From NCBI RefSeq assembly GCF_005405585.1, contig NZ_BJEQ01000019.1, positions 1-64,000 on the forward strand: a DNA stretch of 64,000 nucleotides, in the 5' to 3' direction. Every line of letters begins with the position of its first letter. The first letter of the stretch is position 1. A model generated the notes under the pieces. It was not told the DNA's origin. It saw only the letters and a list, made by a program, of their open reading frames with translations, and ran no database searches. Of this stretch, positions 55,385-64,000 are shown piece after piece. The position numbers and the translations under genes are program-made. The DNA is from Agarivorans sp. Toyoura001. Lineage in GTDB: Bacteria > Pseudomonadota > Gammaproteobacteria > Enterobacterales > Celerinatantimonadaceae.

Positions 55385-56503
55385 TTACTTAGCGGCCGAT
55401 GAAGAACCGTCAGCGTGCCAAGTGAATACACCAAAGTCGAAGCCTTTTAGATCGCCTTTAGTATCCCACTGTAGCGGGCCCATTACCGTATCAACTTGGT
55501 TGCTACGCAGGTATTCAGCGACGGCTTCAGGATCATCTCCCGCAGCAGTTACACCCGCTACAATAGATTGCATAGCGGCGAAAGCGGTCCAAACAAATGG
55601 GCCGGTTGGGTCATCGCCATTTTTAACTAACGCATCAACCACTGGCTTGTTGGCAGGATCTAAATCGTATTTCTTAGGAAGCGTTACTAATAAGCCTTCA
55701 GAAGCTTCTCCAGCAATTGCTGAAATGTCTTTATTACCTACGCCCTCTGGGCCCATAAAGGTGGCTTTAAGGCCTTTTTCAGCTGACTGACGAAGGATTA
55801 AGCCTAGCTCTGGGTGGTAACCACCGTAGTAAACAAAATCTACATTCTCTTTTTTCAGTTTAGCAATCAGTGCTGAGAAGTCTTTATCACCCGCAGTCAC
55901 ACCTTCAAAAGCCACTACTTCGGTACCAGCGGCTTCTAATTCAGTTTTTACAGAGGTTGCAATACCTTCACCGTACTGCTGCTTATCGTGAATAACAGCA
56001 ACACGCTTCGGCTTAACTGAGTTAATAACATAACGCGCAGCCGTTGGGCCTTGGTCACTATCAAGACCAATAGTACGGAAAATTAACTGGTAATCACGGG
56101 TAGTAATATCTGGATTGGTTGATGCCGGTGTAATCATTAATACACCTTCATCTTCATATACGTCTGACGCAGGCTGAGTCGCACCTGAACATAAGTGACC
56201 GATAACGTATTTCACCCCATCGTTGATGATTTTGTTGGCTACAGCCACCGCTTGTTTCGGTTCACAGGCATCATCGTAAACCACTGCTTCAATCAATTTA
56301 CCGTCAATTCCACCGGCTTGATTAAGCATCTCAACCGCAATACCGCCACCAGCAAATTGCATGTCGCCATACTGGGCTACTGGTCCGGTTACCGGACCTG
56401 CAATAGCAACTTTAATTGTGTCTGCAGCGTGCGCCACAGATACTGCGCCAAATAGTGCTAGCGATACCGCTACCCCTGAAGCTGATCTTGTCCATTTAGT
56501 CAT
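55385..56503 (-). CDS. livK: Branched-chain amino acid binding protein
   Basis: The periplasmic binding protein that feeds LivHM. ATG 56503, six bases after GGAG, gives 372 residues; an ATG four codons earlier is less well placed. Signal peptide ends AHA after residue 26. [43 protein letters not shown] and [12 protein letters not shown] fit the Leu/Ile/Val-binding family; specificity could also be other amino acids or amides. It heads the operon livKHMGF. Confidence 0.94.
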   Translation of the reverse strand: MTKWTRSASGVAVSLALFGAVSVAHAADTIKVAIAGPVTGPVAQYGDMQFAGGGIAVEMLNQAGGIDGKLIEAVVYDDACEPKQAVAVANKIINDGVKYVIGHLCSGATQPASDVYEDEGVLMITPASTNPDITTRDYQLIFRTIGLDSDQGPTAARYVINSVKPKRVAVIHDKQQYGEGIATSVKTELEAAGTEVVAFEGVTAGDKDFSALIAKLKKENVDFVYYGGYHPELGLILRQSAEKGLKATFMGPEGVGNKDISAIAGEASEGLLVTLPKKYDLDPANKPVVDALVKNGDDPTGPFVWTAFAAMQSIVAGVTAAGDDPEAVAEYLRSNQVDTVMGPLQWDTKGDLKGFDFGVFTWHADGSSSAAK

Positions 56504-57012
56504 TGAAAACTCCATGTTAGCTTTTTGTTATAGTTTGTGTGTGTTTGCAGAAGTGCGCATTAATCCATAATGCAGTTATCACCTCATTGGCTGATGTTTT
56601 ACCTTAAGTCTACTGTGTTTAACAAGTCGACCTAGCTGAACAGGCCCAAGCACAGTTAGTTTTAACAAACTATTTAACTGCAATAAATGTAACCAACCTC
56701 ACTTAATCAGCACAAAAATCGACAAGAGCGAGCAATGCACCCACAATTGGATCAAAATTAAGCATTTTCATCTTATTTTTTCTAAATATGCTACTACACT
56801 GCTGAATAACTAAATTTTGATAATGTTAAATTAGGTTTTTCAGCATAATAATAAAGTTTATTGTAAGGAATGCCCAAGATTAGACTATTTAACTCGGCTT
56901 ACATTGTGAAGATTTAGGCTTAGATAAAGAATAAATATGCAGAGAAATAAAGACAAAGCGCAGTGCGAAGCGCCGAGGTAAGCACAATACTTACCCCAGC
57001 TTTTTTATTTAA
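56504..57012. other. Gene-free gap between mscS-type gene and livK
   Basis: An A/T-rich 500-bp stretch with no credible ORF. It must contain the livK promoter, but I cannot place -35/-10 boxes with confidence. Near the mscS end, GGTAAG (56977-56982) and CTTACC (56990-56995) form a small hairpin that may act on either strand as a weak terminator. Confidence 0.5.
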
Positions 57013-58095
57013 CTAAACACTGGGCTCCACTTGAGAGGCCATATGCAAAGTACGTGTAGGGAAGGCAAACTCAGCACCATTTGCTTCAACCACTTCCACC
57101 ACTTTGTTCAGCACATCTTGCTTCACTTCATGGTACTTCACCCAGTTAGTGGTTTTGGTAAAGGTGTAAATAAAGAAGTCTAAAGACGAGGCATTAAAGC
57201 TATCAAAATTCACCATCAAGGTTTGAGTAGTGTCTATCTCAGGGTGATTTCGCAGCATCTGCTCGACTTCTGTTACTACCTTGCTCATTTTACTGGCGTC
57301 GTCATAACGAATGCCGATGGTTTCTTTGATGCGTCGATGACTCATGCGACTTGGGTTTTCTACCGCAATGCTCGAGAAAATAGAGTTAGGCACATATAAA
57401 GGTCGTTTATCAAAGGTACGAATTTTAGTTACTCGCCAGCCAATGTTTTCTACTGTACCTTCAATGCTGCGATCGGGGGAACGGATCCAATCACCCACTT
57501 TAAAGGGCTTATCAAAATACACCAACAAAGCACCAAAGAAGTTAGCCAGCAAATCTTTTGCTGCCATCCCCACTATTAGCCCGCCCATACCGCCAAATGC
57601 CAATACGCCAGAAATACTAAAACCTAGTGTTTGAAACACGGCCAGCAAAAACAAAATAATTACCGCCGCCCGACATAGCTTAGCCACCGCTTGCACGGTG
57701 GTTTTATCTTTCCCCACTGTAATGAGCTGCTCTTCTACGCGGCGCACAAAACGCATCGCTACCCACGCCAGCATGAATACAATCATTACTTGGCGGATAA
57801 TCGCGATATAGGGTTTAAACTCGGAATCGAGAGCATTGGCAAAGGCCACCGCCACCAACGACAACCCCACCACTGCAATCATCCAGTTAATCGGTTTCCA
57901 AAGGGAAAACCAAATGGCGTCGTCCCATACGGTTTTGGTTTTCTCGGTTAAACGGCTTAAACGCGATGCCAGTAAACGCCACACAATAAACGCAACCAAG
58001 GTAATACTTAGCACTACAAATACATCAAACAACCAATTAGATGTGGCTAACTGAGCTTGTTCTTGCTCTAACCACAGGGAAAATTCTTCAAACAT
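57013..58095 (-). CDS. MscS-family mechanosensitive channel
   Basis: A 360-residue inner-membrane channel opened by membrane tension. Four or five helices lie in the first 180 residues; the pore-lining helix is the Gly/Ala-rich FGGMGGLIVGMAAKDLLANFFG, followed by VYFDKPFKVGDWI and the beta domain with EGTVENIGWRVTKIRTFD and YVPNSIFSS. The extra helices resemble YnaI-type (MscS-like) channels rather than minimal MscS. It is 66 bp downstream of prlC with a terminator between, so independently expressed. Confidence 0.9.
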   Translation of the reverse strand: MFEEFSLWLEQEQAQLATSNWLFDVFVVLSITLVAFIVWRLLASRLSRLTEKTKTVWDDAIWFSLWKPINWMIAVVGLSLVAVAFANALDSEFKPYIAIIRQVMIVFMLAWVAMRFVRRVEEQLITVGKDKTTVQAVAKLCRAAVIILFLLAVFQTLGFSISGVLAFGGMGGLIVGMAAKDLLANFFGALLVYFDKPFKVGDWIRSPDRSIEGTVENIGWRVTKIRTFDKRPLYVPNSIFSSIAVENPSRMSHRRIKETIGIRYDDASKMSKVVTEVEQMLRNHPEIDTTQTLMVNFDSFNASSLDFFIYTFTKTTNWVKYHEVKQDVLNKVVEVVEANGAEFAFPTRTLHMASQVEPSV

Positions 58096-58108
58096 CGATC
58101 CATCTCTT

Positions 58109-58136
58109 ATAAAAAACGCGGCCTAAGCCGCGTTAT
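58109..58136 (-). terminator. Rho-independent terminator after prlC
   Basis: Stem AACGCGGC/GCCGCGTT (58115-58122, 58127-58134) with a 4-base loop and a minus-strand run of six Ts. Confidence 0.9.
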
Positions 58137-58160
58137 TAAGTGTGAGTTACGCGCGTAACA

Positions 58161-60194
58161 TTACGCAGCAATGCCAGAGTGACGCAACAAAGCATCCACT
58201 TTAGGCTCTCTTCCTCTAAAGGCTTTAAACAATTCCATTGGCTCTTGTGAGCCACCTTTCTCTAGAATATTACTCAAGAAGTGTAAGCCAGTCTGCGCGT
58301 TGAAAATACCCTCATCCTCAAATTTTGAGAAAGCGTCAGCCGACAATACCTCTGCCCATTTATAGCTGTAATATCCTGCACTGTAACCACCAGCAAAAAT
58401 GTGGCTAAAACTGTTTTGGAAACGGTTAAAGCTTGGCGCTTTTATTACCGATACTAATTCACGCACTTCGTTTAAACGTTGTTGCACACTGCGGCCATTG
58501 GCTTCTTCATGGTGTAAGCGGAAGTCAAAAATAGAAAACTCCAGCTGACGAACCATCGTCATTGCCGATTGGAAGTTACGTGCCGCCAGCATTTTATCTA
58601 ACAAGGCTTGCGGTAGAGGTTCTCCGCTCTCAAAATGCCCAGAGATAAAGGCTAAGGCATCACTCTGCCAACACCAGTTTTCTAGGAACTGACTCGGTAA
58701 CTCTACTGCATCCCAAGCTACGCCATTAATACCAGACACAGCCGCTTCATCCACTTTAGTTAACATATGGTGAATACCATGGCCAAACTCGTGGAATAAA
58801 GTAATCACTTCATCATGAGTAAACAGCGCAGGTTTATCGCCAATCGGTTTATTGAAGTTACAAGTCAAGTAAGCGACGGGCTTAATCAGTTTGCCATCGG
58901 CGTCTACACGACGGTCAATACAGCCGTCCATCCAGGCACCACCGCGCTTGTGCTCACGAGCATACAAATCTAGGTAGAACGAGCCTCGCAGCTCGCCGCT
59001 ATCATCGCTAATCTCAAAGAAGCGTACATCTGAGTGCCAAGTATCGATGCCTTGTTTCTCGGTAACGCTAACATTGAACAGGCGCTTAACTACCTCAAAC
59101 AAACCGCTCAGCACTTTATCTTCCGGGAAGAAAGGGCGCAGCTGTTCATCTGAAATCGCGTAAGTATGTTGTTTTAACTTCTCTGAGTAATACGCCATAT
59201 CCCAAGCAGCTAATTCAGCGACTTGATAATGTTCGTTAGCAAAAGCATTCAACTCGGCCAACTCGCGCTCTGCTTGTGGTTTAGAACGACCCGCAAGGTC
59301 ATTCAAAAAGCCCAGTACTTGTGCTGGCGACTCAGCCATTTTGGTGGCCAAGGATTTATCGGCATAACTGTCGAAGCCAAGCAGTTGGGCTAGCTCGGTA
59401 CGCAGCTCCAACTCTTCATCAATAATCGCGGTGTTATCAAATTTTTGGTCCGTACTGGCTTGTTCAGACGCGCGAGTACTAAATGCGCGGTACATTTCTT
59501 CGCGTAGTTCGCGTTTATCCGCGTAGGTCATTACTGGCAGGTAACTAGGAAACTCTAAAGTTAATAAGTAGCCATCTAATTCTTTAGATTCAGCTGCTTG
59601 CTTGGCCGCTGCTAGCGCAGACTCTGGTAAGCCTGTTAGTTCACTCTCGTCTGTAATGTGCTTTTGCCAAGCTAACGTAGCGTCTAATACATTATTTGAA
59701 AACTGAGAAGACAACTCTGAAAGGCGCTTAACAATCTCACCGTAACGGCCTTGTTGTTCCGCTTCTAGGCCGATACCTGAAAGTTCAAAGTCACGTAAGG
59801 CATCACTGATCGATTTTTGTTGGGCAAGGTTGTAGCCACCAAACGCTTCGCTTTCGGCCAATTGCTTGTAGGCCTGATACAAACCTTTATGTTGACCCAC
59901 AAAGGTGCTGTATTCAGATAAAATGGGTAGGCAGGCTTCATACGCTTCGCGCAGCTCAGGGCTATTCATGACCGAATTGCAGTGGCTGACCGGTGACCAT
60001 AGGCGGCCGAGACGATCATTCACTTCATCTAAAGGCAGAATGAAGTTTTGCCAAGTCGCGGTGCTGTGTTTAAGCACTTCATCAATCGTCGTGCGGCATT
60101 CCTCAATCACTTGCTCTACCGCAGGCTGCACATGTTCTGGCTTAATTTTGCTAAACGGAGGTAATCCGGGTAAATCAAGTAATGGGTTACTCAT
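58161..60194 (-). CDS. prlC: Oligopeptidase A
   Basis: A cytoplasmic M3-family zinc metallopeptidase that degrades short peptides, including signal-peptide remnants. The 677-residue length fits. The zinc motif is HEFGHGIHHML (His468, Glu469, His472), with the third ligand Glu expected in GINGVAWDAVELPSQFLENW. The ribosome site AAGGATT precedes ATG 60194. In E. coli prlC also lies near gor. Confidence 0.97.
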   Translation of the reverse strand: MSNPLLDLPGLPPFSKIKPEHVQPAVEQVIEECRTTIDEVLKHSTATWQNFILPLDEVNDRLGRLWSPVSHCNSVMNSPELREAYEACLPILSEYSTFVGQHKGLYQAYKQLAESEAFGGYNLAQQKSISDALRDFELSGIGLEAEQQGRYGEIVKRLSELSSQFSNNVLDATLAWQKHITDESELTGLPESALAAAKQAAESKELDGYLLTLEFPSYLPVMTYADKRELREEMYRAFSTRASEQASTDQKFDNTAIIDEELELRTELAQLLGFDSYADKSLATKMAESPAQVLGFLNDLAGRSKPQAERELAELNAFANEHYQVAELAAWDMAYYSEKLKQHTYAISDEQLRPFFPEDKVLSGLFEVVKRLFNVSVTEKQGIDTWHSDVRFFEISDDSGELRGSFYLDLYAREHKRGGAWMDGCIDRRVDADGKLIKPVAYLTCNFNKPIGDKPALFTHDEVITLFHEFGHGIHHMLTKVDEAAVSGINGVAWDAVELPSQFLENWCWQSDALAFISGHFESGEPLPQALLDKMLAARNFQSAMTMVRQLEFSIFDFRLHHEEANGRSVQQRLNEVRELVSVIKAPSFNRFQNSFSHIFAGGYSAGYYSYKWAEVLSADAFSKFEDEGIFNAQTGLHFLSNILEKGGSQEPMELFKAFRGREPKVDALLRHSGIAA

Positions 60195-60382
60195 ACAGAA
60201 TCCTTAAAGACTGAAGAAACGATATCTATGAATACCATAATCTGGGGCTAAAATTTTGTAAATCAACCCACGTTTAGTGATTTGGGCAGTTTACATAGCC
60301 TTGATTTAGACTATGATTTCCTTAGGGATTATTTTGGTTTCTCGGTTTATCAATAACCTAGACCAACAGGACTCGTTAATTA

Positions 60383-62386
60383 ATGGACAATAACAACAAT
60401 ACCCCGGTTAATGATAATCCAGGGTTGTGGCAAAAATTAGCTCTAAACAAAGGCACTAATAGCCTTTCCTTGCGCATGTTGTCCTATATTCTCATCTGTT
60501 CCACTTTACTTGCCTTAATTATTACCCTTATTCAATTACGCTACGACTACAAGCAAGACGTACAAGTGATTGAAAAAAGCATCGATCAAATTGAAGTCAG
60601 CTTTTTGCAGCCTATTGCCGCCAGCCTTTGGAACCTCGACGAAGAACAAGTAGAAGTACAAATTGAAGGCATTATGAACCTGCCTAATATGCAATATGTA
60701 CTAGTAAAAGAAATTCTCGGTTCTTCTGAAGTGCCTTTGTTAGCCCGTGGTCGCTCAGCAGATCGCTACGACTTATCCCAAGAATTTGAACTTATTTACC
60801 AAGGTGAGATGGTAGGTAAATTGTTTGTCGCCGCTTCTCTAGAGCAGGTTTATGAGCGCTTATGGCAAAAAGCCATGCTAATACTAATTAGCCAAACCGT
60901 TAAAACCCTCGTGGTTTCTATCGGTATCTTGTTCATCATTTATTATGTGATTGTGCGCCACCTCAACACCATTGTGGAGTATACCCGCAACCTAGATCTA
61001 GATAACTTGGGTGCCCCCCTTAAAATAGATACTGGCGCTAAACAGCGTAACGATGAGCTGGGGGAATTGGTTAATACCCTTAATCAAATGACCCAAAAGA
61101 TTGATCACGAGTTCGACCAAAAACTCAAAGCAACCGAACAATTAGCCCATGAACGAGACTTTTCAGCCACCGTAATTAACGCCAGTAATGCGGTTATTGT
61201 CACCCTAGATAACCAGTTAAACGTACTCACTGCCAACCCTGCGGGGGTAATGCTCACCGGTTTTCATCAAGAGGAGCTAGAGGGGCAGAACTGGTTAAGC
61301 GTATTTATTGATAACGATATGCGCCAAAAAATCGAAACCGATTTACGTGAACTGCGAGTGATTCAAGATCAAGAGCTTACGCTTACCGACCAAGCCAATA
61401 ATCAGTACACCTTATTGTGGACGTTCGTGCCCTTTTACGAAGGCAACCACGTATCCCGCATGATTGCATTTGGTTACGACATTACTCCCCTTAAACGGGT
61501 AGAGAATGAGATTAAAACCCTCAACGACGAACTTGAACAAAAAGTACAATCGCGTACCGAACGTTTAGAAGAGAGTAACCTACAACTGGCTAGTGCTTTC
61601 GACAAACTAAAAAATGCCCAGCAATCTTTGGTAGAAGCCGAGAAAATGGCTTCACTAGGTGGCTTGGTAGCCGGTGTAGCTCACGAAATTAATACACCCA
61701 TTGGTATTAGTGTAACCGCCGCGTCTTATCTTCAAGAACAAGGTAATCAACTAGAGAAGAACATTGAAAGCGGCAAGCTAAGCCGTAAGTTTATGGAAGA
61801 TTTGATTCAAAACCTTAATCAATCTACCGACTTGCTACTGAGTAATTTACGCCGTGCATCAGACCTTATCAGTAGCTTTAAACAGGTAGCCGTAGATCAA
61901 AGCTCCGAAGCATGTTACACCTTTAACTTACAAGAAAATGTAAACCAAGTGATCACCTCACTAGGGCACAAAGTACGCCGTTCTGGCTGCGAAATTGTTG
62001 TAGATTGCCCAGACGACTTAGAGCTATATAGCTTCCCTGGCAGCTTTACCCAAATTTATTCCAATCTTATCCTTAATTCGGTAAAACACGGTTTTGATGA
62101 TTGGGATGGTGTTAAACGTATCGACATTTCAATTCATCGAGAAAACGACCAGTTGCATATCGATTATCAAGATTCTGGCCGAGGCGTAGATAGCCAGATT
62201 GCCAACCGCATCTTTGACCCCTTTGTTACCTCTAAACGCGGCCAAGGTGGCAGCGGACTAGGCACCCATATTGTTTACAACTTGGTGGTACAACTGCTTA
62301 AAGGACATATCGCCTTCGACAGTAAACCCAACGAAGGGGTGCACTTTTCGATTCGCTTGCCCTACCAAGCGCAAAAAGCTGATTAA
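60383..62386 (+). CDS. Membrane sensor histidine kinase with PAS domain (orphan)
   Basis: A 667-residue kinase: membrane helix 1 (33-52), periplasmic domain (about 53-163, with SLWNLDEEQVEVQIEGIMNLP), helix 2 (164-192), HAMP (to about 245), PAS (about 257-372), a coiled coil, HisKA with phospho-acceptor His434 in GGLVAGVAHEINTPIG, and a HATPase with NLILNSVKHGF, DSGRGV and GGSGLGTHI. The periplasmic start resembles the sensor regions that begin FLQPIAASLW. No response regulator, receiver domain or HPt is adjacent, so its partner is elsewhere. It is divergent from prlC and 60 bp upstream of gorA. Confidence 0.9.
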   Translation: MDNNNNTPVNDNPGLWQKLALNKGTNSLSLRMLSYILICSTLLALIITLIQLRYDYKQDVQVIEKSIDQIEVSFLQPIAASLWNLDEEQVEVQIEGIMNLPNMQYVLVKEILGSSEVPLLARGRSADRYDLSQEFELIYQGEMVGKLFVAASLEQVYERLWQKAMLILISQTVKTLVVSIGILFIIYYVIVRHLNTIVEYTRNLDLDNLGAPLKIDTGAKQRNDELGELVNTLNQMTQKIDHEFDQKLKATEQLAHERDFSATVINASNAVIVTLDNQLNVLTANPAGVMLTGFHQEELEGQNWLSVFIDNDMRQKIETDLRELRVIQDQELTLTDQANNQYTLLWTFVPFYEGNHVSRMIAFGYDITPLKRVENEIKTLNDELEQKVQSRTERLEESNLQLASAFDKLKNAQQSLVEAEKMASLGGLVAGVAHEINTPIGISVTAASYLQEQGNQLEKNIESGKLSRKFMEDLIQNLNQSTDLLLSNLRRASDLISSFKQVAVDQSSEACYTFNLQENVNQVITSLGHKVRRSGCEIVVDCPDDLELYSFPGSFTQIYSNLILNSVKHGFDDWDGVKRIDISIHRENDQLHIDYQDSGRGVDSQIANRIFDPFVTSKRGQGGSGLGTHIVYNLVVQLLKGHIAFDSKPNEGVHFSIRLPYQAQKAD

Positions 62387-62446
62387 CATCTGTCTTTAGT
62401 ACAGGCTATACTGCTGCAAGTTTTCGGCCCTTTACGGAGTACCTTA

Positions 62447-63796
62447 ATGAAAGAATTTGACTACCTATGCATCGGCGCAGGCAGCGGCGGTATCGCCTCT
62501 GCGAACCGTGCATCTATGCATGGCCAGAAAGTGGCCTTGGTTGAAGCTCGCCATGTTGGCGGCACTTGTGTGAATGTGGGTTGTGTCCCTAAAAAAGCCA
62601 TGTGGTTTGGTGCCCAAGTAGCTGAAGCAATTCACCGTTACGCCCCAGATTATGGCTTTGATGTACAAGTAAATAAATTTGATTGGTCTACCTTAGTGGC
62701 TAGCCGCGAAGCCTACATTAAGCGCATTCATGGTTCTTACGACCGTGTTCTGGGCAACAATGGCGTTACCTTAATAAACGGCTTTGCAAAATTTGTAGAT
62801 GCGAATACGGTTGAGGTAAACGGCGAGCAAATCCGTGCCAAGCACATTCTTATCGCCACCGGTGGTCGCCCAAGCATTCCAAATATTCCTGGCGCAGAAC
62901 TAGGCATAGATTCAGATGGATTCTTTGCACTTACCGAGCAACCTAAACGTGTGCTGGTGATTGGTGCAGGTTACATCGCAGTAGAACTAGCCGGTGTATT
63001 ACATTCACTAGGTAGTGAAACGCATTTAGCGGTACGTAAACACGCTCCTCTGCGTAACTTCGACCCTATGCTAAGTGAAACCTTGGTAGAGATCATGGCT
63101 GAAGACGGCCCTACTCTGCATACACAAAGCACACCCAAAGCCATTGAAAAACAAAGTGATGACAGTTTAGTCGTTAGTTTTGAGAATGGAAATAGCCTAC
63201 AAGTAGACACTGTTATTTGGGCAATTGGCCGCGAGCCAGCCAACGATAACATCAACTTAGAAGCCGTTGGTGTAGACATCGACGATAGGGGTTACATTAA
63301 AGTCGACGAATACTCAAATACCTCAACGCCAGGTATTTACGCGGTTGGCGACAATATCGGTAAGGTAGAGCTTACGCCGGTAGCGGTTAAAGCAGGACGT
63401 TTATTGTCTGAACGTCTATTTAATGGCCAAACCAACGCTAAAATGGATTACGACTTAATTCCTACCGTAGTATTTAGTCACCCAGCCATCGGCACCATTG
63501 GCCTAACCGAGCCAGAAGCGATAGGGCAATATGGTGAAGCCAATGTTAAAGTGTATAACTCAAGCTTTGGCGCGATGTACACCGCAGTGACTCAACATCG
63601 TCAGGTGACGAAAATGAAGCTTATCTGTGCTGGTGAAGATGAAAAAGTAGTTGGCTTGCACGGTATTGGTTTAGGCATGGATGAAATCCTACAAGGTTTT
63701 GGCGTTGCCATGAAGATGGGCGCAACCAAGGCAGATTTCGATGCTTGTGTCGCCATTCATCCAACTAGCGGCGAGGAGTTTGTAACTCTACGCTAG
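62447..63796 (+). CDS. gorA: Glutathione reductase
   Basis: Reduces oxidised glutathione with NADPH. The 449-residue flavoenzyme has the FAD motif [10 protein letters not shown], the redox pair Cys41 and Cys46 in [13 protein letters not shown], the second dinucleotide motif [13 protein letters not shown] and the His-Glu pair in [12 protein letters not shown] lies seven bases before ATG 62447. Residues near 197, [11 protein letters not shown], carry the Arg pattern of NADPH specificity. A hairpin terminator follows. Confidence 0.97.
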   Translation: MKEFDYLCIGAGSGGIASANRASMHGQKVALVEARHVGGTCVNVGCVPKKAMWFGAQVAEAIHRYAPDYGFDVQVNKFDWSTLVASREAYIKRIHGSYDRVLGNNGVTLINGFAKFVDANTVEVNGEQIRAKHILIATGGRPSIPNIPGAELGIDSDGFFALTEQPKRVLVIGAGYIAVELAGVLHSLGSETHLAVRKHAPLRNFDPMLSETLVEIMAEDGPTLHTQSTPKAIEKQSDDSLVVSFENGNSLQVDTVIWAIGREPANDNINLEAVGVDIDDRGYIKVDEYSNTSTPGIYAVGDNIGKVELTPVAVKAGRLLSERLFNGQTNAKMDYDLIPTVVFSHPAIGTIGLTEPEAIGQYGEANVKVYNSSFGAMYTAVTQHRQVTKMKLICAGEDEKVVGLHGIGLGMDEILQGFGVAMKMGATKADFDACVAIHPTSGEEFVTLR

Positions 63797-63804
63797 TCAG
63801 ATAT

Positions 63805-63837
63805 AAGCAACTAGATGGATACCCGTTTAGTTGCTTT
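63805..63837 (+). terminator. Rho-independent terminator after gorA
   Basis: AAGCAACTA/TAGTTGCTT (63805-63813, 63828-63836) with a 14-base loop and a TTTTTC tail. Confidence 0.8.
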
Positions 63838-63988
63838 TTCTTTCACTTCTCTCTTAAACAGCCCCAAGTTAAGCTTCCCAGCTCTTCCTAAGCCAAAATT
63901 AAACAGCCTTGTTTTCATTATATTTTTAACGCTTAGTTCAACGCCAACTACACTCAATAAATCAGTCTTCTTTAGTTCTTAGGATCTC

Positions 63989-64000
63989 ATGAGTATGGAT
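63989..64000 (+). CDS. Possible start of a further gene, cut by the window end
   Basis: ATG at 63989 (or 63995) follows AGGA at 63981 with acceptable spacing. Only three or four codons are inside the window, so the product cannot be named. Confidence 0.35.

Noticed and set aside
1-64000. CRISPR arrays, tRNA genes, insertion sequences or prophage
   Set aside because: No regularly spaced repeats, cloverleaf genes, transposase or integrase reading frames were found; all large ORFs are accounted for.

Overview
The window is a chromosomal segment of a gammaproteobacterium, most likely a marine Alteromonadales member close to Agarivorans or Shewanella. This is inferred from gene content and order, not from a database search. 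Most of it is conserved core genome in blocks that match Escherichia coli order as I remember it: rrn promoter-murI-btuB-trmA-yijD-fabR, metJ/metBL, rpmE-priA, ftsN-hslVU-rraA-zapB, cpxP-fieF / cpxRA, dinF...lexA-plsB-ubiAC, and prlC...gor.

Layout. 1-7.8 kb: a minus-strand ribosomal RNA promoter at the left edge, a divergent membrane-anchored RRM protein, murI, btuB with a cobalamin riboswitch, a DUF5610-like gene, trmA, a decayed gene, yijD and fabR. 8-14.4 kb: a surface GH13 amylase lipoprotein, then metL and metB facing metJ across four tandem met boxes. 14.4-16.5 kb: a DoxX-like protein, a palindrome-rich gap and a DUF4062 gene carrying an in-frame hexanucleotide repeat; this is the most accessory-looking part of the left half. 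16.5-26.4 kb: rpmE, priA, argS, an FtsN-like SPOR protein, PilZ and orphan ParA proteins, hslVU behind a sigma-32-type promoter, rraA, zapB and a DUF1653 gene. 26.4-31.3 kb: cysE, fieF, cpxP, cpxRA with CpxR boxes, and trmL. 31.3-41.3 kb: dinF, then a complete aa3-type cytochrome c oxidase cluster (ctaC, ctaD, ctaG, ctaE, SURF1, a Sco-like protein, ctaA, cyoE) lying between dinF and lexA. 41.3-45.6 kb: a GNAT acetyltransferase, then an accessory pair of exported proteins, a large lipoprotein and a PEP-CTERM-tailed metzincin. 45.8-51.5 kb: plsB, ubiA/ubiC, a FliL-like secreted protein, glpG and glpE. 51.6-56.5 kb: a livKHMGF branched-chain amino acid ABC transporter. 57-64 kb: an MscS-type channel, prlC, an orphan hybrid-free sensor kinase, gorA, and the first codons of another gene at the right edge.

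Themes. Several regulatory circuits can be read directly: B12 control of btuB, MetJ control of metBL/metJ, heat-shock control of hslVU, CpxR control of cpxP and cpxRA, paired SOS boxes at lexA, and a hairpin between livK and the rest of its operon that probably sets expression ratios. Genes without E. coli counterparts in these positions (DUF5610, amylase, DUF4062, orphan ParA, lipoprotein/metalloprotease pair, sensor kinase) sit between conserved blocks. I found no tRNA genes, CRISPR arrays, insertion sequences or prophage. I see no convincing new multi-gene system; the best novel leads are the repeat-containing DUF4062 gene with its palindromic flank, the hairpin-only stretch after the amylase, and the PEP-CTERM protease locus.
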